Positions 33,201 to 43,705 of a stretch of DNA of 64,000 bases are shown here, one piece after another. Source of the DNA: Pelagophyceae sp. CCMP2097 (Eukaryota; Sar; Pelagophyceae); NCBI GenBank assembly GCA_026770575.1, contig MU657229.1:1-64000 (forward strand), read 5' to 3'. The position numbers were made by a program, and so were the translations under genes. How positions within the stretch are numbered: the first letter of the stretch is position 1; each line of letters begins with the position of its first letter. The notes below the pieces were generated by a model that did no database searches, had not been told where the DNA came from, and saw only the letters and a program-made list of their open reading frames with translations.

Positions 33201-36200
33201 TCGCGAAGCTTGCACAGCTCGAGGGCGGCATCCTCCGACCTGCGGTGCAGAAAGCCACGTGGGACCGAGTCATGCGCGGAAAAAGGCACACATGGCCAAA
33301 GTGGACCGAAGAGGGTCCGGACCTCTCGTCTTCATCGAGCCTCCGCCCGACAAAGGCCCGGTCCATGCGACATGCTTTCAAACGGTCCTTGCTCTAATAC
33401 CAGGACGCGGCCCCCTGCTCTAACGAGTTGGAGTCTTCCGTCGCCGCAATAATTTCCGTGACCAGCGTCTTAAACGCGTGCAAGTCCTGCGACTCCTTGA
33501 TCTTGCCCTCGTGCTTGGGCGACTTGGCGTGCAGCTTGTGCATGGCCACCTGGGTGGCGCGTGAGGGGATTTTGGGGTATTTGGGGGTCTTGTACGGGTC
33601 TTGCACGGGTCTTGTGCGGCCCCCGCGCTTTCCCGTCAAACGCGGCGTCCATCGAGTCGTGCCGACCAGATGGACTGTCGAGAGGCCCCCAGAGGACGTA
33701 CGGCCCCTCGTACACTCTTGGAACGTTCCTCTCCACGGCGCTTGTACGGCGGGACCGTCTACGAGGCCCTCGCAGGGTTGCTTCCCCGCACGGCCCCTGG
33801 CACTCTGCGAGCCCTCGCACGGCCCCTGGCACTCTGCGGCACGGGCCTTGAGGGTGGTCCCTCTCCACGGGCCCTTGGACGGCCCGTATACGGCGGTCCT
33901 TCTCTGGACCGCCGTCCGGGACCGCCGTCCGGGACCCTCTACGAGGCCTCTGGCGCAGGCCTCGCACGGTCCCTGACATGGGCCCTCGGGCTCTTCTTCT
34001 CGAGGATCTCGAAGCCGTCGACGGCCCGTAAACGAAGACGGTCTCCAAGGCGGTCTCCAAGGCGGTCTCCAAGGCGGTCTCGGCGTCGTCGCGGAATGTT
34101 TCGAGACTGCCTTGAGGCCGTCTCCGGGGCCGTCTACGAGGTCGCCTCGAGGACCGTCGACGAGGGCCGTCGGACCGCCTTTGCTTGGAACGGACCGCCG
34201 CAAAACGTGTTTCGGGGCCGTCTTTTGGACCTGACCGCCTTGGGCGGTTTTGGGTGCCATCGACGTCGCCTTTGAGGGACCGTTGGAACGGCCCTCTCTC
34301 CCGGCATTCTGCAGGGCCCTTCGACAACGGCCGTCTCAAGGCCGCCCTCAAAGGGCCCGCCGACAAGCATCGCCGCGAACCAGCCCGCCGACAAGCATCG
34401 CCGTTCAGGAGGAAAAGAGGGCCCTTGACAAAAACCCGCGCGAGGCCAGAACCGTCAAAGATGCCGTCCATGGATCCCGTCGATCTCGGCCCGTCGATCT
34501 CGGCCCGTCTCACCGGCCACTCTCAAAGGCCCGTCTCTCTCGGCCCGTCGATCTCGGCCAATGCCCACCGCTCCGTCATCACTCTTTGCACCGCTTTGCC
34601 TTAAGAGGACGCGGCACCCACCAGCGCCGGGTGCGTCGTGCGTACTTTCAATTTGCGCTTTGGGGTTCGGTCGCCATGTCGAACCACGGCAATCACGCAC
34701 CGCAGCTCGCACGTCGACGTTTCGCCCGCGTCTGGCGAAGCGGCCGCGCAGCCTGGCTCGCCCCGGAATTTCGACCCGCGAGTCGCACCGAGAGCCGTGG
34801 TGCCACTTTGAGAATCCAGGCTTCGCCCACTCGGCCTCTCTTCAGCTTCCACCTCGTCCTCTCCGACCGAAGCGCCGCGCCCCCGGCCGCCCTCGTCGGG
34901 CAAGGTGCGCTCGTCGCCGGAGAAGTACCTGAGAGGCACCATCTCCCGATGGCATTCGATGCTGCCACCGGAATCGCACCTGTCGAAGGCATCACCGGAG
35001 ACGGCTCTTGCCCCGAGCGCCGGCTCTGCCGCGCGGGAGGTGCCGACGCCGGAGCCGTGGTGGCCGTGTTCCATTAACTCGGCAAGGAGAGCGGCGCAGT
35101 CGTCGTAGTACTTTCTCGATTTCTTGACAAAGGACCAGCCGTTCACGTCGCAGACGAGCGTCTTCCCGTCGGGCGTCCGCAAGATGTCAAAGCCGCAGAC
35201 GGTTTGTTTGAACGCGTGATAGACCTTGAAAGCAATGTCTTTTTCGATCCACGAGAGGATGACGGGGTACCTCAGCTCCTTGCCGTCGCCGCCGCGCATC
35301 ACGATCCCATCCAGCGCCGGCGACTTGCGCGCCTCCGCGTGGCCGTAATACGGGCCGACGGCGTAGACTTTGACGTCGGTGCCCTGCGTGTCTAGGAATT
35401 CCTCGTAGAGGTACGAGCCGTCGCGGCGGACACTGTGCGCGTCCGCGTAATAGGCGGAAGAGATGTTGTCCACCTTTCGAAAGAGCTTCTTCGAGCCGCC
35501 GCCGGCGGACATGGGGTAGTAGATGTTGATGTTGTGGTCGTCCGAATCGACCTATTCAAAGGTGGTGGACGGTGGACGCGAGATGGACTTTGGAGAACGC
35601 ACCGGCTTTTCCACAAAGGGCTTCTCCATGCGCGTGCCGTTGACGATGATGTAGTCGTCGAACTCTTCAAAGGTCTGGGGCGGGACGCCGCCCGTCTCCT
35701 CCCAATCCCGCGACATGCAGACGTGCCTCGGCATGGGCACGCCCGCCGCCTGCAGAGTCTTGTAGACTAAACGCCTGTCCCGGAGCACGTCCTGCTTCCG
35801 CAGGTCGTTGAGCACGAACGGCTTGACCAGAGCTTCGTACGCCTTTGCTTTCTCGAGAGGGAAGCCGCGGGAGTGAAAGGCGATGAGGCAATCGCACCGC
35901 GGCCAGACTTCAACGGCATCCTCGCAGATCATGCGTTCGTCGAAGACGACGATCTCGAACACGGCCGGCAGCCTCCTCAAGATCTCGCGCATCGGTTTCG
36001 ACGCCGTCTTCTTCTCCATGGCACAGACCCCGAGGACGATGCGCTTCCGCCGCGATCCTACGTTTGGGCCCTTCGGGCCGTTTTCAAAACAATCAAGGCC
36101 CCCGGAGAGGCCGAGGCCCTCCCGAGAGCCCGGAAACCCGACGTGGCAGCAACTGCGCCGTGATCCCATGATGCGGGTCATGATGCGAAAGGTTGTTTAC

Positions 36201-36246
36201 ACTTCAAGGCTTACCGAGCTGCTTGGATGCGCCGGCACCAGACATC
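30241..36246 (-). CDS. VIP1: PPIP5K/VIP1 diphosphoinositol pentakisphosphate kinase
   Basis: The start exon ATG at 36246 ([10 protein letters not shown]) splices with a GTAAGC donor to [20 protein letters not shown]. The ATP-grasp kinase follows: [78 protein letters not shown]. The histidine-phosphatase-like domain opens with [20 protein letters not shown] 1,072-bp intron (33550-34621) then joins THPAL to [20 protein letters not shown]. Later exons give [52 protein letters not shown] joined by a GC-AG intron (31849-31944) to [39 protein letters not shown] and [16 protein letters not shown]. It makes 1-InsP7/InsP8, linking phosphate and energy state to signalling. Confidence 0.93.
33550..34621 (-). 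repeat. 1.07-kb repeat-rich intron of VIP1
   Basis: Flanked by a GTGGGT donor and CCCAG acceptor. It contains many short imperfect repeats: GGTCTCCAAGGC x4 at about 34040-34082, a 30-bp unit with GGCACTCTGCG x2 near 33790-33840, GACCGCCGTCCGG x2 near 33908, and CCCGTCGATCTCGGCC-type units at 34478-34562. It stays open on the minus strand, which reflects composition rather than coding. Confidence 0.75.
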
Positions 36247-36758
36247 TTGTCCGAGTTCGTGGCGTGCTTGCTCCGGTTGCCCGTTTGCCGCGTCGGTGAC
36301 GACGACCGCGAACGTCCGCCTTGCATCCTTGACCCCTGGCCACTGGAGATGCAACACGCTCGCCCAAACTGCTGCGGCCTTTTTTGTTCCAAATCGAAAG
36401 TTGCAAATCGAATCCGACGACGAATCTCGGAAGCTCATCTCGGAAAGTGCTCTGGATCCGACAGGGCCTGCCTCGAGATGGAAGAACCGACTGACTCGAC
36501 TCAACGAGTGAGGGAAGCCCGATAGAGGAATGCGTTGGCCGCTCCTGGTGTCGTCTCGGACGGCCCATCCGACCTTTCACACTCATCGCCGGTATATGAA
36601 CCCTCACACCCCAAAACCGCCCTTCGGGGCCCGGTCTTTGCAAAGGCCCCTGATGAAACTCGTGCCCGTGATGCGCCTCGTTAGATGCCCGCAAAAAAGG
36701 CCCGACGTCAGGGCCGCGCGGTCGCAAGCTGAGTCGACCCATCGACCGCATAGGCGAA
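36247..36758. other. Intergenic between VIP1 start and tubby 3' end
   Basis: About 510 bp holding the VIP1 promoter and the 3' region of the tubby-like gene. ORFs here show no domain. GGCCGACGT-type GC-rich patches alternate with a more AT-rich stretch at 36380-36430. Nothing else was identified. Confidence 0.4.
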
Positions 36759-38516
36759 TCACGTGACGACGCGCTTCTTGGCAAACGTCGTCAGCGCGAC
36801 GGACAGCGCCACGATCGGGGAGCACCTAGGACGAAGCCGTCGACGGTGGCGAAGACGGCAACCGTCGAAAGTGGCCACTCGACTCCCTCACGGGTCTCGG
36901 AAGTCGAGGGAGAATCGGTTCTTGGACATTTTGCCGAAGCGGAGGTAAGTCTTGGAAGATTCCTTTTCGCTGAGGTTCTCGCCGCCTGCATTTCGGGGGT
37001 GAGAAAACCACGTGATCCAAGACAGAGCCGGCCCTGCAGCCGGCCCTGCATTTCGGGGGCATGGCACAGCAGAGGCCTCCGTCGGCGCCGTATAGGGGTC
37101 CGCATTTGCCCCGGCCGGGCCGTATAGGCTCTCTCCGACGATGGCGAGAGACGCACGCTGCGTGAGCGAGGCCGGCACGAGCAGAAAGTTCTTCTTCGAG
37201 GCCCTCTTCGCGCGGCCGTTGAAGTTCAGCGTCCACGCCCCAATCTCGTCGTTCCAGATGGGCTTCTTCCTAAGACGGAGGCCGCGTGAAGGCTTTTTGG
37301 GCGGAGGCGGTGCAGACGCACGTCGCAAAACACGCCAAGTCCAGCTGGTCGTCCCTTTCTATACCAGAGTAGTCGACAATGTGCTCGTCCTCGGCGACCG
37401 TCGGCGACCGCGGCGTCTGCGGGTTTTCCCGAGACCCTTGCGCCTTGTGTGTAAACTCGGCGGGAGCTTGCGCAATGGACAATGCAATGGCTGTCCTCGG
37501 GGCCGGCACATCCGACGTCGCGCGCATCAAAGCCGCCGTCAGCGGGAAGTGCCTTCGCAAAAGGCCGCCCGCCAAACCCGATCGGTTCTTCGTCTGCGCG
37601 ACGGTCGCGTAGCGCGCGGACAGAGAAGCAGTCTGCATGCCTCGATCCTCAGCGTCAAACGTATAACGAGGCACCACCACGCGCATCGAGTTCGGGCACC
37701 GGCCTAACGGGCGGGCCTCGGTTGATGGGCGCCGGATCCGGGCTAAGTTTCCCGACACCTTTGGAAAACCTTTGGAAAAAACGAGAGAAAATCGATGGAA
37801 AACGTACCGGAGATGTTCGAGTCGTACACGGTCATCGCCAGCTCGTTGACCATGCTCTCGCACTTGTTGCTGCGGTGGTCCTTCAGGACAAACTCGGTGC
37901 CGAGAAAGTTCAAGTTCATGATTCCCAAGAAGACGGCGGAATCGCGCGACTCCGGGATGTCAGCCATGCCCCTTAAGTGAGAGTCCTGGACCGTGTGGAA
38001 CTTGAAGACGCCGTCCTGCTGCTCCGTGCTGCACGACGCCTAAGCGGGGGCGTGGAGGCGGCCACGTTCGAACGAACGACGACAGTGCAGTCCGCCGACC
38101 GACAGTCCAAGAACACACGCTACCACGCACTGCGATGATGAACTGGCCCGTGTCCTCGCGGTGCAAGTGGAAGGCCGTGGTGCGCTCGCCGCGGAAGCGC
38201 TCCAGGCAGCAATATATCATTTCCTCGCCTGGAAAGTGTGCGTGACAGTGTGTCACGGCGGCCCCTCGTGGACGCCGACTGCGTTAAGCCCGGTCGAATC
38301 GCACGGCCCCTTTTCTCGAGCATCGTTCCTTGTGGTCTCGAGGGCTGCTCTCGCGGATGGGCGGCGCGGACCGACGACGGGCGACGCGGAGCGACGAAGG
38401 CGGCTTTCTTCAAAGCGCTGGTCAGGACGCTGGGGGGCACCGTCATCTAGAGGCAAATAGTATTGCGACTTCTGCGCGTGGATCGCCGACCGCGCCGCCG
38501 CAAGCTCGTGCGCCAT
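36759..38516 (-). CDS. TULP: Tubby-like protein (TULP)
   Basis: Proposed ATG at 38516 (MAHELAAARSAIHAQKSQYY). The tubby barrel is recognisable across exons: IYCCLERFRGERTTAFHLHR EDTGQFIIAV, DSAVFLGIMNLNFLGTEFVL, SMVNELAMTVYDSNISG, PNSMRVVVPRY, KKPIWNDEIGAWTLNFNGRA KRASKKNFLLV, TYLRFGKMSKNRFSLDFRDP and a last exon SPIVALSVALTTFAKKRVVT ending at 36759. The LNF(N/H)GR-ASKKNF-FGK-F(S)LD-P series is diagnostic. Tubby proteins bind phosphoinositides, and in flagellates TULP3-type proteins carry membrane cargo into cilia with IFT-A. One intron (about 36960-37100) holds a motif shared with another gene's intron. Confidence 0.85.
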
Positions 38517-38786
38517 CGGGCGCCGGGGGAGACGCAGCCCTGGCTCGAGAGGGCGGTGTGCTTATACGCTCGGCGTCTGTTTACATCTGAGTTTCGGCGA
38601 AAACAGTTGTGTGTCAAGGTGAACGCGGTTGGGGAAAATATTCACGTATGATCGACGCGTGTCGTGGGGTGGCTTTCCGACGCAGTGCGTCACCCGACGG
38701 CGGAGTGCGCCTCGAGAGACTCGAGAGAGCTCCGGAACACGAGTTCAACGACCGTCCCCAATGAGTTCAGAGTCGAGGAGCTTTGG

Positions 38787-41173
38787 TTAAGAAGGCTCAG
38801 TTGGTTCGGCTACCGCGGCGGCTGCCGCGGGTACCGCCGCGAGCGCCGCCGCTTGGAAACGCAGCCAGCTCTCCTTGTCGACGACGACGCAGCCGGGGGC
38901 GTCGGCGGGGACCGTGGCGAGGATTGGTGGCGTGAAGTCCGTCGCGAGCATCTCGACGACGTGCGACCGCAGGGACCTAGAGGAAATACTAGAGAAAAGA
39001 CTAGGAATTCCGAGCGGCGACGGTACGACGAAGGACTGTAATCAGACGGCCACAATCCCGGAAATCCTCTGACGTTGCCGCCCCCGTTTGCGCCGTAGAA
39101 TCCTCCGACCATGTTGCCCACGCATCGCATCCACCAGGTTGCCCATCCTTCGACCAGGTTGCCCACGCATCGACGCGGCGTTCCCGCGTGTGCGCGGGCC
39201 CTTTGCGTGCGCCGACGCCGGTGATGAAGACGACGTCCTTGGTCGCGCGCAGGTCTCGCACGGCTTTTCGTACGGCGCAGCGCGCGAGGGGGAGCGTCAT
39301 CCCAGAAACGTCGAGTTCGTGGTCGTCATCCAAAGATAAAGGCTTGGACTGCATCTCCACGCCGAACCGCACGGCGTCGGCGTAGACCTGGTCCGCATCG
39401 TTGCGGCGCTGAGCTCTTTCAAGAGTCGCGACGGCCTCCATCGCTGTAATCGCATCGGGCTTGAGCCCAGACCCTTCCGCCACAATCTCGTTCCACAGCC
39501 TCAGCACGTCGTCGGCGGCGCCGCTGCGGCGGCACGCCGCGAGGACGGCGTTGAGGCACGGGACGTCCGGCGAGACGCCGCGCGACCGCATGCGCTCCAG
39601 CGTCGCCAGCGCCGCGCGCGCGTCGCCCGCGCGGCCGCACGCCACGATGGCCTACATTTCCAAGTCAGGTACTTGGCAACAAGCGGCACGGACCTGCGTG
39701 TGCGCGGCGCGCCGCTCGCGCGTCAGCGGCCTTGATGATGCACTCGATGACGATTCTTCATTCGAGTCGGACTCGCCCAAGGAACCTTCGAGCGAGTCGA
39801 GGAGCTGCACCGCCTCTTGCGCCTTTGACGCCGCGGCTAAAGTGCCAATGGCGGAGACGTAGGCGCGAGCAGAGAAGACACCGAGGCGCTCCAAACGCCG
39901 CGTAAGAGCCAAAGCGACTTGCCACGTGGCGGGCGAGATCGCCGCCTCGTAGATGGCGGCCACGTCCGCAGTCGTGTAGTCGCTCTTGCGCGCGGCATCG
40001 CGGGCGCCTCGGTTGGAGTCCAACTGCAAGTCGACTTCTGAAAGCAGCGCACGCACGTCGTCCCACTGCCCGCCGTGCGCCGCCGCCGAGACCAAAGCGC
40101 GGATCGTGCGCGCGTTTGGCTCGACTGCATCTTCGACCATGTGTAAGCGGAGCTTGGAGGCCACGGCCCAAAGAGCACCCTTGGATGCGGCGTCGGAAGC
40201 GCGCGTCCTCGCCACGGCGTCCATCGCCGCCGTGAACGCGACGACGTCGGCGCCGCCCTTTGGGCCGCCCTTGGACCGCAAAGCCTCGAGGTGGAACACG
40301 GCTTTGTTCAGTTGCTGGGCCTTGCCGCAGGCCGCAATCACCGAAGTATAAAGACTGGCACCGTCGGCCCCAAACCGCCGCGCCTGCTCCAGCACGCGCT
40401 CCGCCTCGCGCCACTCGCCGTTCTTGGCGCAGGCCGACCCGACGCAGGCGAACGTGTCCGCGTCTGGCCGCGGCCTGCGGAACGGGCCGCCCCAAAGGCC
40501 AGAGTCCAGAGCGGCAGACGAGGCGGCGGACGAGGCGGCGGACGACGAGGCGGTTGAGGACGAGGCGGCAGCCGAGGCGGCGGAGGACGAGGCACCGTCG
40601 CCGTCGTCGTCGTCGCCGTCGGCGGCGGCCGTGCTCGCGCTCACTCCGACAGTCAGCGACCGCAGAATGCCCGTGCACGCCTTCCACTCGCCGGCGCCGC
40701 CGCACGCCGCCAGCGCGAGGTTGTACGCCTCGATGGGCAGCGCCGCGCCGCCGGCCTCGAGGCCTGGGCGAGAGGCGGTGCGACGCGCGTCTTTCGCCTC
40801 TCGGCCGCGAAAAGCGCCTCTCGAGCCTCGCGCTTCGCTTTCACACCTTTTGTTTGATCCTGTCCGGGTATTCCAACCGTACCGTCCGGTTCCACCCGTC
40901 TTGACGCGGGTCGAGGCCTCTTAGGGTGGCCACTGCCAGCTTCCAGTTCCCAACCTTCCTCGCCGCCTTCAGCTGACCCATGCCGCTCTGCAGCGGCGAA
41001 CCCTTCCGGTCCGCCGCGCGGGGCCGCGGCGAAGCGTCGGGGGCCCGGCGAGAGGCGCCAAAAGGGGCCGCGGCGGGTCTCGATGCGGCTTTCGCCGGCG
41101 GCGGCGGCCGCGTAGAGAGCGCGCAGGCCCGCCGGCAGACGGCCAAGCACAGCAAGAACCACGCCGAGACCAT
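38787..41173 (-). CDS. PPR protein with C-terminal SMR domain, plastid-targeting candidate
   Basis: The ATG at 41173 opens MVSAWFLLCLAVCRRACALS, a signal peptide followed by a Pro/Ala/Arg-rich transit-like stretch, then QLKAARKVGNWKLAVATLRG. PPR-like helix pairs follow: AYNLALAACGGAGEWKACTG, TFACVGSACAKNGEWREAER, LYTSVIAACGKAQQLNKAVF, AALATLERMRSRGVSPDVPC LNAVLAACRRSGAADDVLRL. The SMR domain reads HELDVSGMTLPLARCAVRKA and DVVFITGVG. After an intron (39175-38970 region) it ends with HVVEMLATDFTPPILATVPA and GCVVVDKESWLRFQ, closing at 38787. An Ala/Ser/Asp low-complexity insert lies at 40500-40640. PPR-SMR proteins act in organelle RNA metabolism; SMR can be an endonuclease or RNA-binding module. 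Confidence 0.82.
39109..39176. repeat. Short tandem repeat in the PPR-SMR intron
   Basis: Three imperfect copies of CCAGGTTGCCCACGCATCG, spaced about 22-30 bp, near the start of the intron that separates the two halves of the SMR domain. Confidence 0.7.
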
Positions 41174-41421
41174 GGCGCGGGTGGAGCCGCCACTGGCACG
41201 CTCAGATGATCCGGCGGCGTCAGATCCGCTCTGGTGGGTAAATTCGCAATTATTGTCAACTCTTCGCCTAAAGTAAGTTTGGCGACTGTCCGGCCCACAG
41301 GACGGCGACAGTCGTGTCAAGGTTCCGCGGTGGGTGAGGAGAGGTCGAACGCGTCTCCGCGCACCGAACACTGGATTTTTGACGAACCGATCGATAGGCA
41401 AGCACGTCGCCCACGGCACGA

Positions 41422-41601
41422 TGGACGAGCCGACCGCCGCGCGCAAGCCCTGCTGCGTCTGCGACGCGCCGGGCGGCAAGCACTGCACAAAGTGCAATTC
41501 GCGCCACTACTGCTCGAAGAATGTGCAAAGTGCAAATCGCGCCACTACTGCTCTTCCGACAGGGACCTTACGTCCAGCGGCCTAACGGCAGGCACTGCTA
41601 G
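41422..41601 (+). CDS. Short MYND-type zinc finger protein or fragment
   Basis: The ATG at 41422 opens MDEPTAARKPCCVCDAPGGK HCTKCNSRHYCSK, the Cys pattern CxxC-x7-CxxC-xxxYCS of a MYND finger start. A 30-bp segment encoding KCNSRHYCS is then duplicated almost exactly (41491-41520 and 41527-41556 approximately), after which the frame closes within about 15 codons. The second half of the MYND motif (CQxxDWxxHK) is not found before the convergent kinase gene. It may continue through an unrecognised splice, or be a broken copy. Confidence 0.4.
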   Translation, partial: WTSRPPRASPAASATRRAASTAQSAIRATTARRMCKVQIAPLLLFRQGPYVQRPNGRHC

Positions 41602-41814
41602 ATGAATGACACCGCCCGCCGCTTCTCTTCGCACTCTCCCGTTTCTCTGCTCCCTGCGCTTCGCCTGCCCTCCGCGCCGACTGTTTGATCGATTAAAGTA
41701 AATATCGCCAAAATCCGTCCTCGAGCTCGAGAGGCCCCCCCAGCAGAGGAGGCTGAGTGCGGCTGCGTGTTAGTCGTCCGTACGCGCTCGGGGCCGCGTC
41801 TCGGGGAGGCACGT

Positions 41815-43658
41815 TCAGGGGTCGGCCTCTTCGCCTTGCTCGCCGATGGCACCGAGCGCCTTCGGCACTGGCGGTAGGTGGCCCTTGTCCTTTGAAGAGC
41901 CGGACGCCTACGCTCGTGATCCAATGACGCGCGCGAAAAGACGGTCGACGCGAAACTACGCGGACGCACGGCTGCGACGAAGGGCGCGCCAGCTTCTTCG
42001 GCCGACTCTGCTATAGCGGCCACGGCGAGGGCCGCCGGGTCGCGCGCGTCGGCCGGGCTCAGCGCGGCGGTTTTTAGGTCGAGCGGGGCCCAGATCATCG
42101 AGTACTGTCTTTGAGCCCATTTCGCGTCCGACCTAGGTAGGCGGTCGACTCGCGCAGTCCACGCGGCAAGACAGACGCACGGCGGCGACGAGGACCGCCT
42201 GTTTGCCGTCAGCGGCGGCGCCGCCTTGCGGTGCAGCGCGCGCACGTCCATCTGAAAGGACATTCAAGCGAGGGGGGGCATTCCAAGCGAGGCGTTTCCA
42301 AAATGCGAGACGCACGCCGCAGAAGAACGCGTTTTGGGCCAGCGCGGCGGCGGTGGGCCGGTCCAGCGCGGAAGGGTCGAGGAGGAGGAGCTCAAACTTT
42401 TTCACCTGCCGTTTGTGAACTCGCATGTGTCGGAATTTCGCACTGGCAACTCACGACGGTCGAGGTGGAGTCTGCAAAGGTGGCCGTTTGGGGGTCGAAA
42501 GCGGCGATGAGGCGTTTTGCGTCTTCGTCCGTCTCGGCCGCAAAGCGCGGTGCCGCCTCTGCGCAAAAGTGCACCACGCAGCCCAGCGCCCAGACGTCGG
42601 ACGTGTGCTGCGGCACGCCGCCGTGGACCACTTCCGGAGCGAGGTAGAGGACGGTGCCTTCAACGCGGTCGTCATCGGTACGGGCCGCCTGCACCGGCGC
42701 CAACAGACTCGCGCCCCCGGACCCGCCAGTCGGGTCCTCCGTCAGGTCCATCTCCGCCATACCCGCGGCGGCGGCCTTGACCGGCGCGCCGACGGGCGGA
42801 GAAGGTCCCGCGTCGGTCGCATCAGTCGAGGACCTCCAGTCGCCGTCGCGCAAGTCTGTGAGCGCCAACCTCGAGGCCCGCAAGAGCCGGGCTTTCGCCT
42901 CTGGCGTGGCGCCGCGGCAGCCTCCAAAGTCGGCGAGTTTGACGTGGCCCGCCTCGGTGAGAAGTACGTTCTCAGGCTTCAAATCGCCAAAGACGAGCCC
43001 AGTGTCGTGCACGCTCTCCAGCGCCGCCACGATGCTGCCGACGACGAAGCGCAGCGGCGCGAGGTCGAGACCCGACCGATTCTGCATGACGAGGTCGTAG
43101 AGGTCGCCCTTGGCCGCGTACTCTAAAATGATGTACACGTCTCCCCGCCATTTGAAAGATGAGACTAATCGAGCGATGCCCGGGTGCGAGAGCTCGGATA
43201 AAGCGCAGATCTCGCGGGCGGCCGCTTGTTCGTACTGCTGCGTGGCCAGCTTGGCTGCAGAGACCATCTTGACAGCGACTTCGGGCCAATGCGCTCGCGA
43301 CGTCGCCGCATGGCCCTCGCCGCGCACGATGCGCTTCGCGTAGCGCACGGTGCCAAAGGCGCCGCTGCCGAGCTCTCGCCCGAAGATCAAGTCGTGGAAC
43401 TTTAACTCAGGACATCTCGTAGGCGTCGCGCTCACCAAAGCTTCAGCCCACAGCCGCTGCGACCGCTCGCCCGCGTCCTCCGCCACGCCCGTGACGGGGT
43501 CCACCTCCTTGGGCGGCCTAATTTCGGGCTTCTCAAACGGTCCCCATGAGCGGACGCCACGGTCGCGACGAGCGGACGACACACAGAGGCGGCGAGCCGG
43601 CAGCCCACAACAGGCAGAAAGCAACTCACGAGCACTTATGCACGAAGTCCCGGACCAT
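41815..43658 (-). CDS. Divergent PDK1-like (AGC) protein kinase
   Basis: The ATG at 43658 opens MVRDFVHKCS, spliced (GTGAGT donor, AATTAG acceptor) to PPKEVDPVTGVAEDAG. Kinase motifs: DLIFGRELGSGAFGTVRYAK, EVAVKMVSAAKL, REICALSELSHPGIARLV, YIILEYAAKGDLYDLVM, GLVFGDLKPENVLL, VKLADFGGCRG, TVLYLAPEVVHGG, HTSDVWALGCVVHFCAE. The last exons give KKFELLLLDPSALDRPTAAA LAQNAFFCG joined to VDVRALHRKAAPPL, a PDK1-like C-lobe end, and WAQRQYSMIWAPLD. Odd points: the HRD motif is FGD, so the HRD Arg is lost while the catalytic Asp and Lys remain, and about 90 residues are inserted between DFG and APE. Its start lies 47 bp below the B56 stop. Confidence 0.75.
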
Positions 43659-43705
43659 CTGGAGGCCGCCTGCGACAATGAACGTTCGTCTCGCGACGCA
43701 AGGCA

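Noticed and set aside
33394..34513. Roughly 350-residue Arg/Pro/Gly-rich protein from a long minus-strand ORF
   Set aside because: It spans the VIP1 intron, is made of degenerate repeats, and skipping it restores the conserved VIP1 sequence exactly at GT-AG borders.
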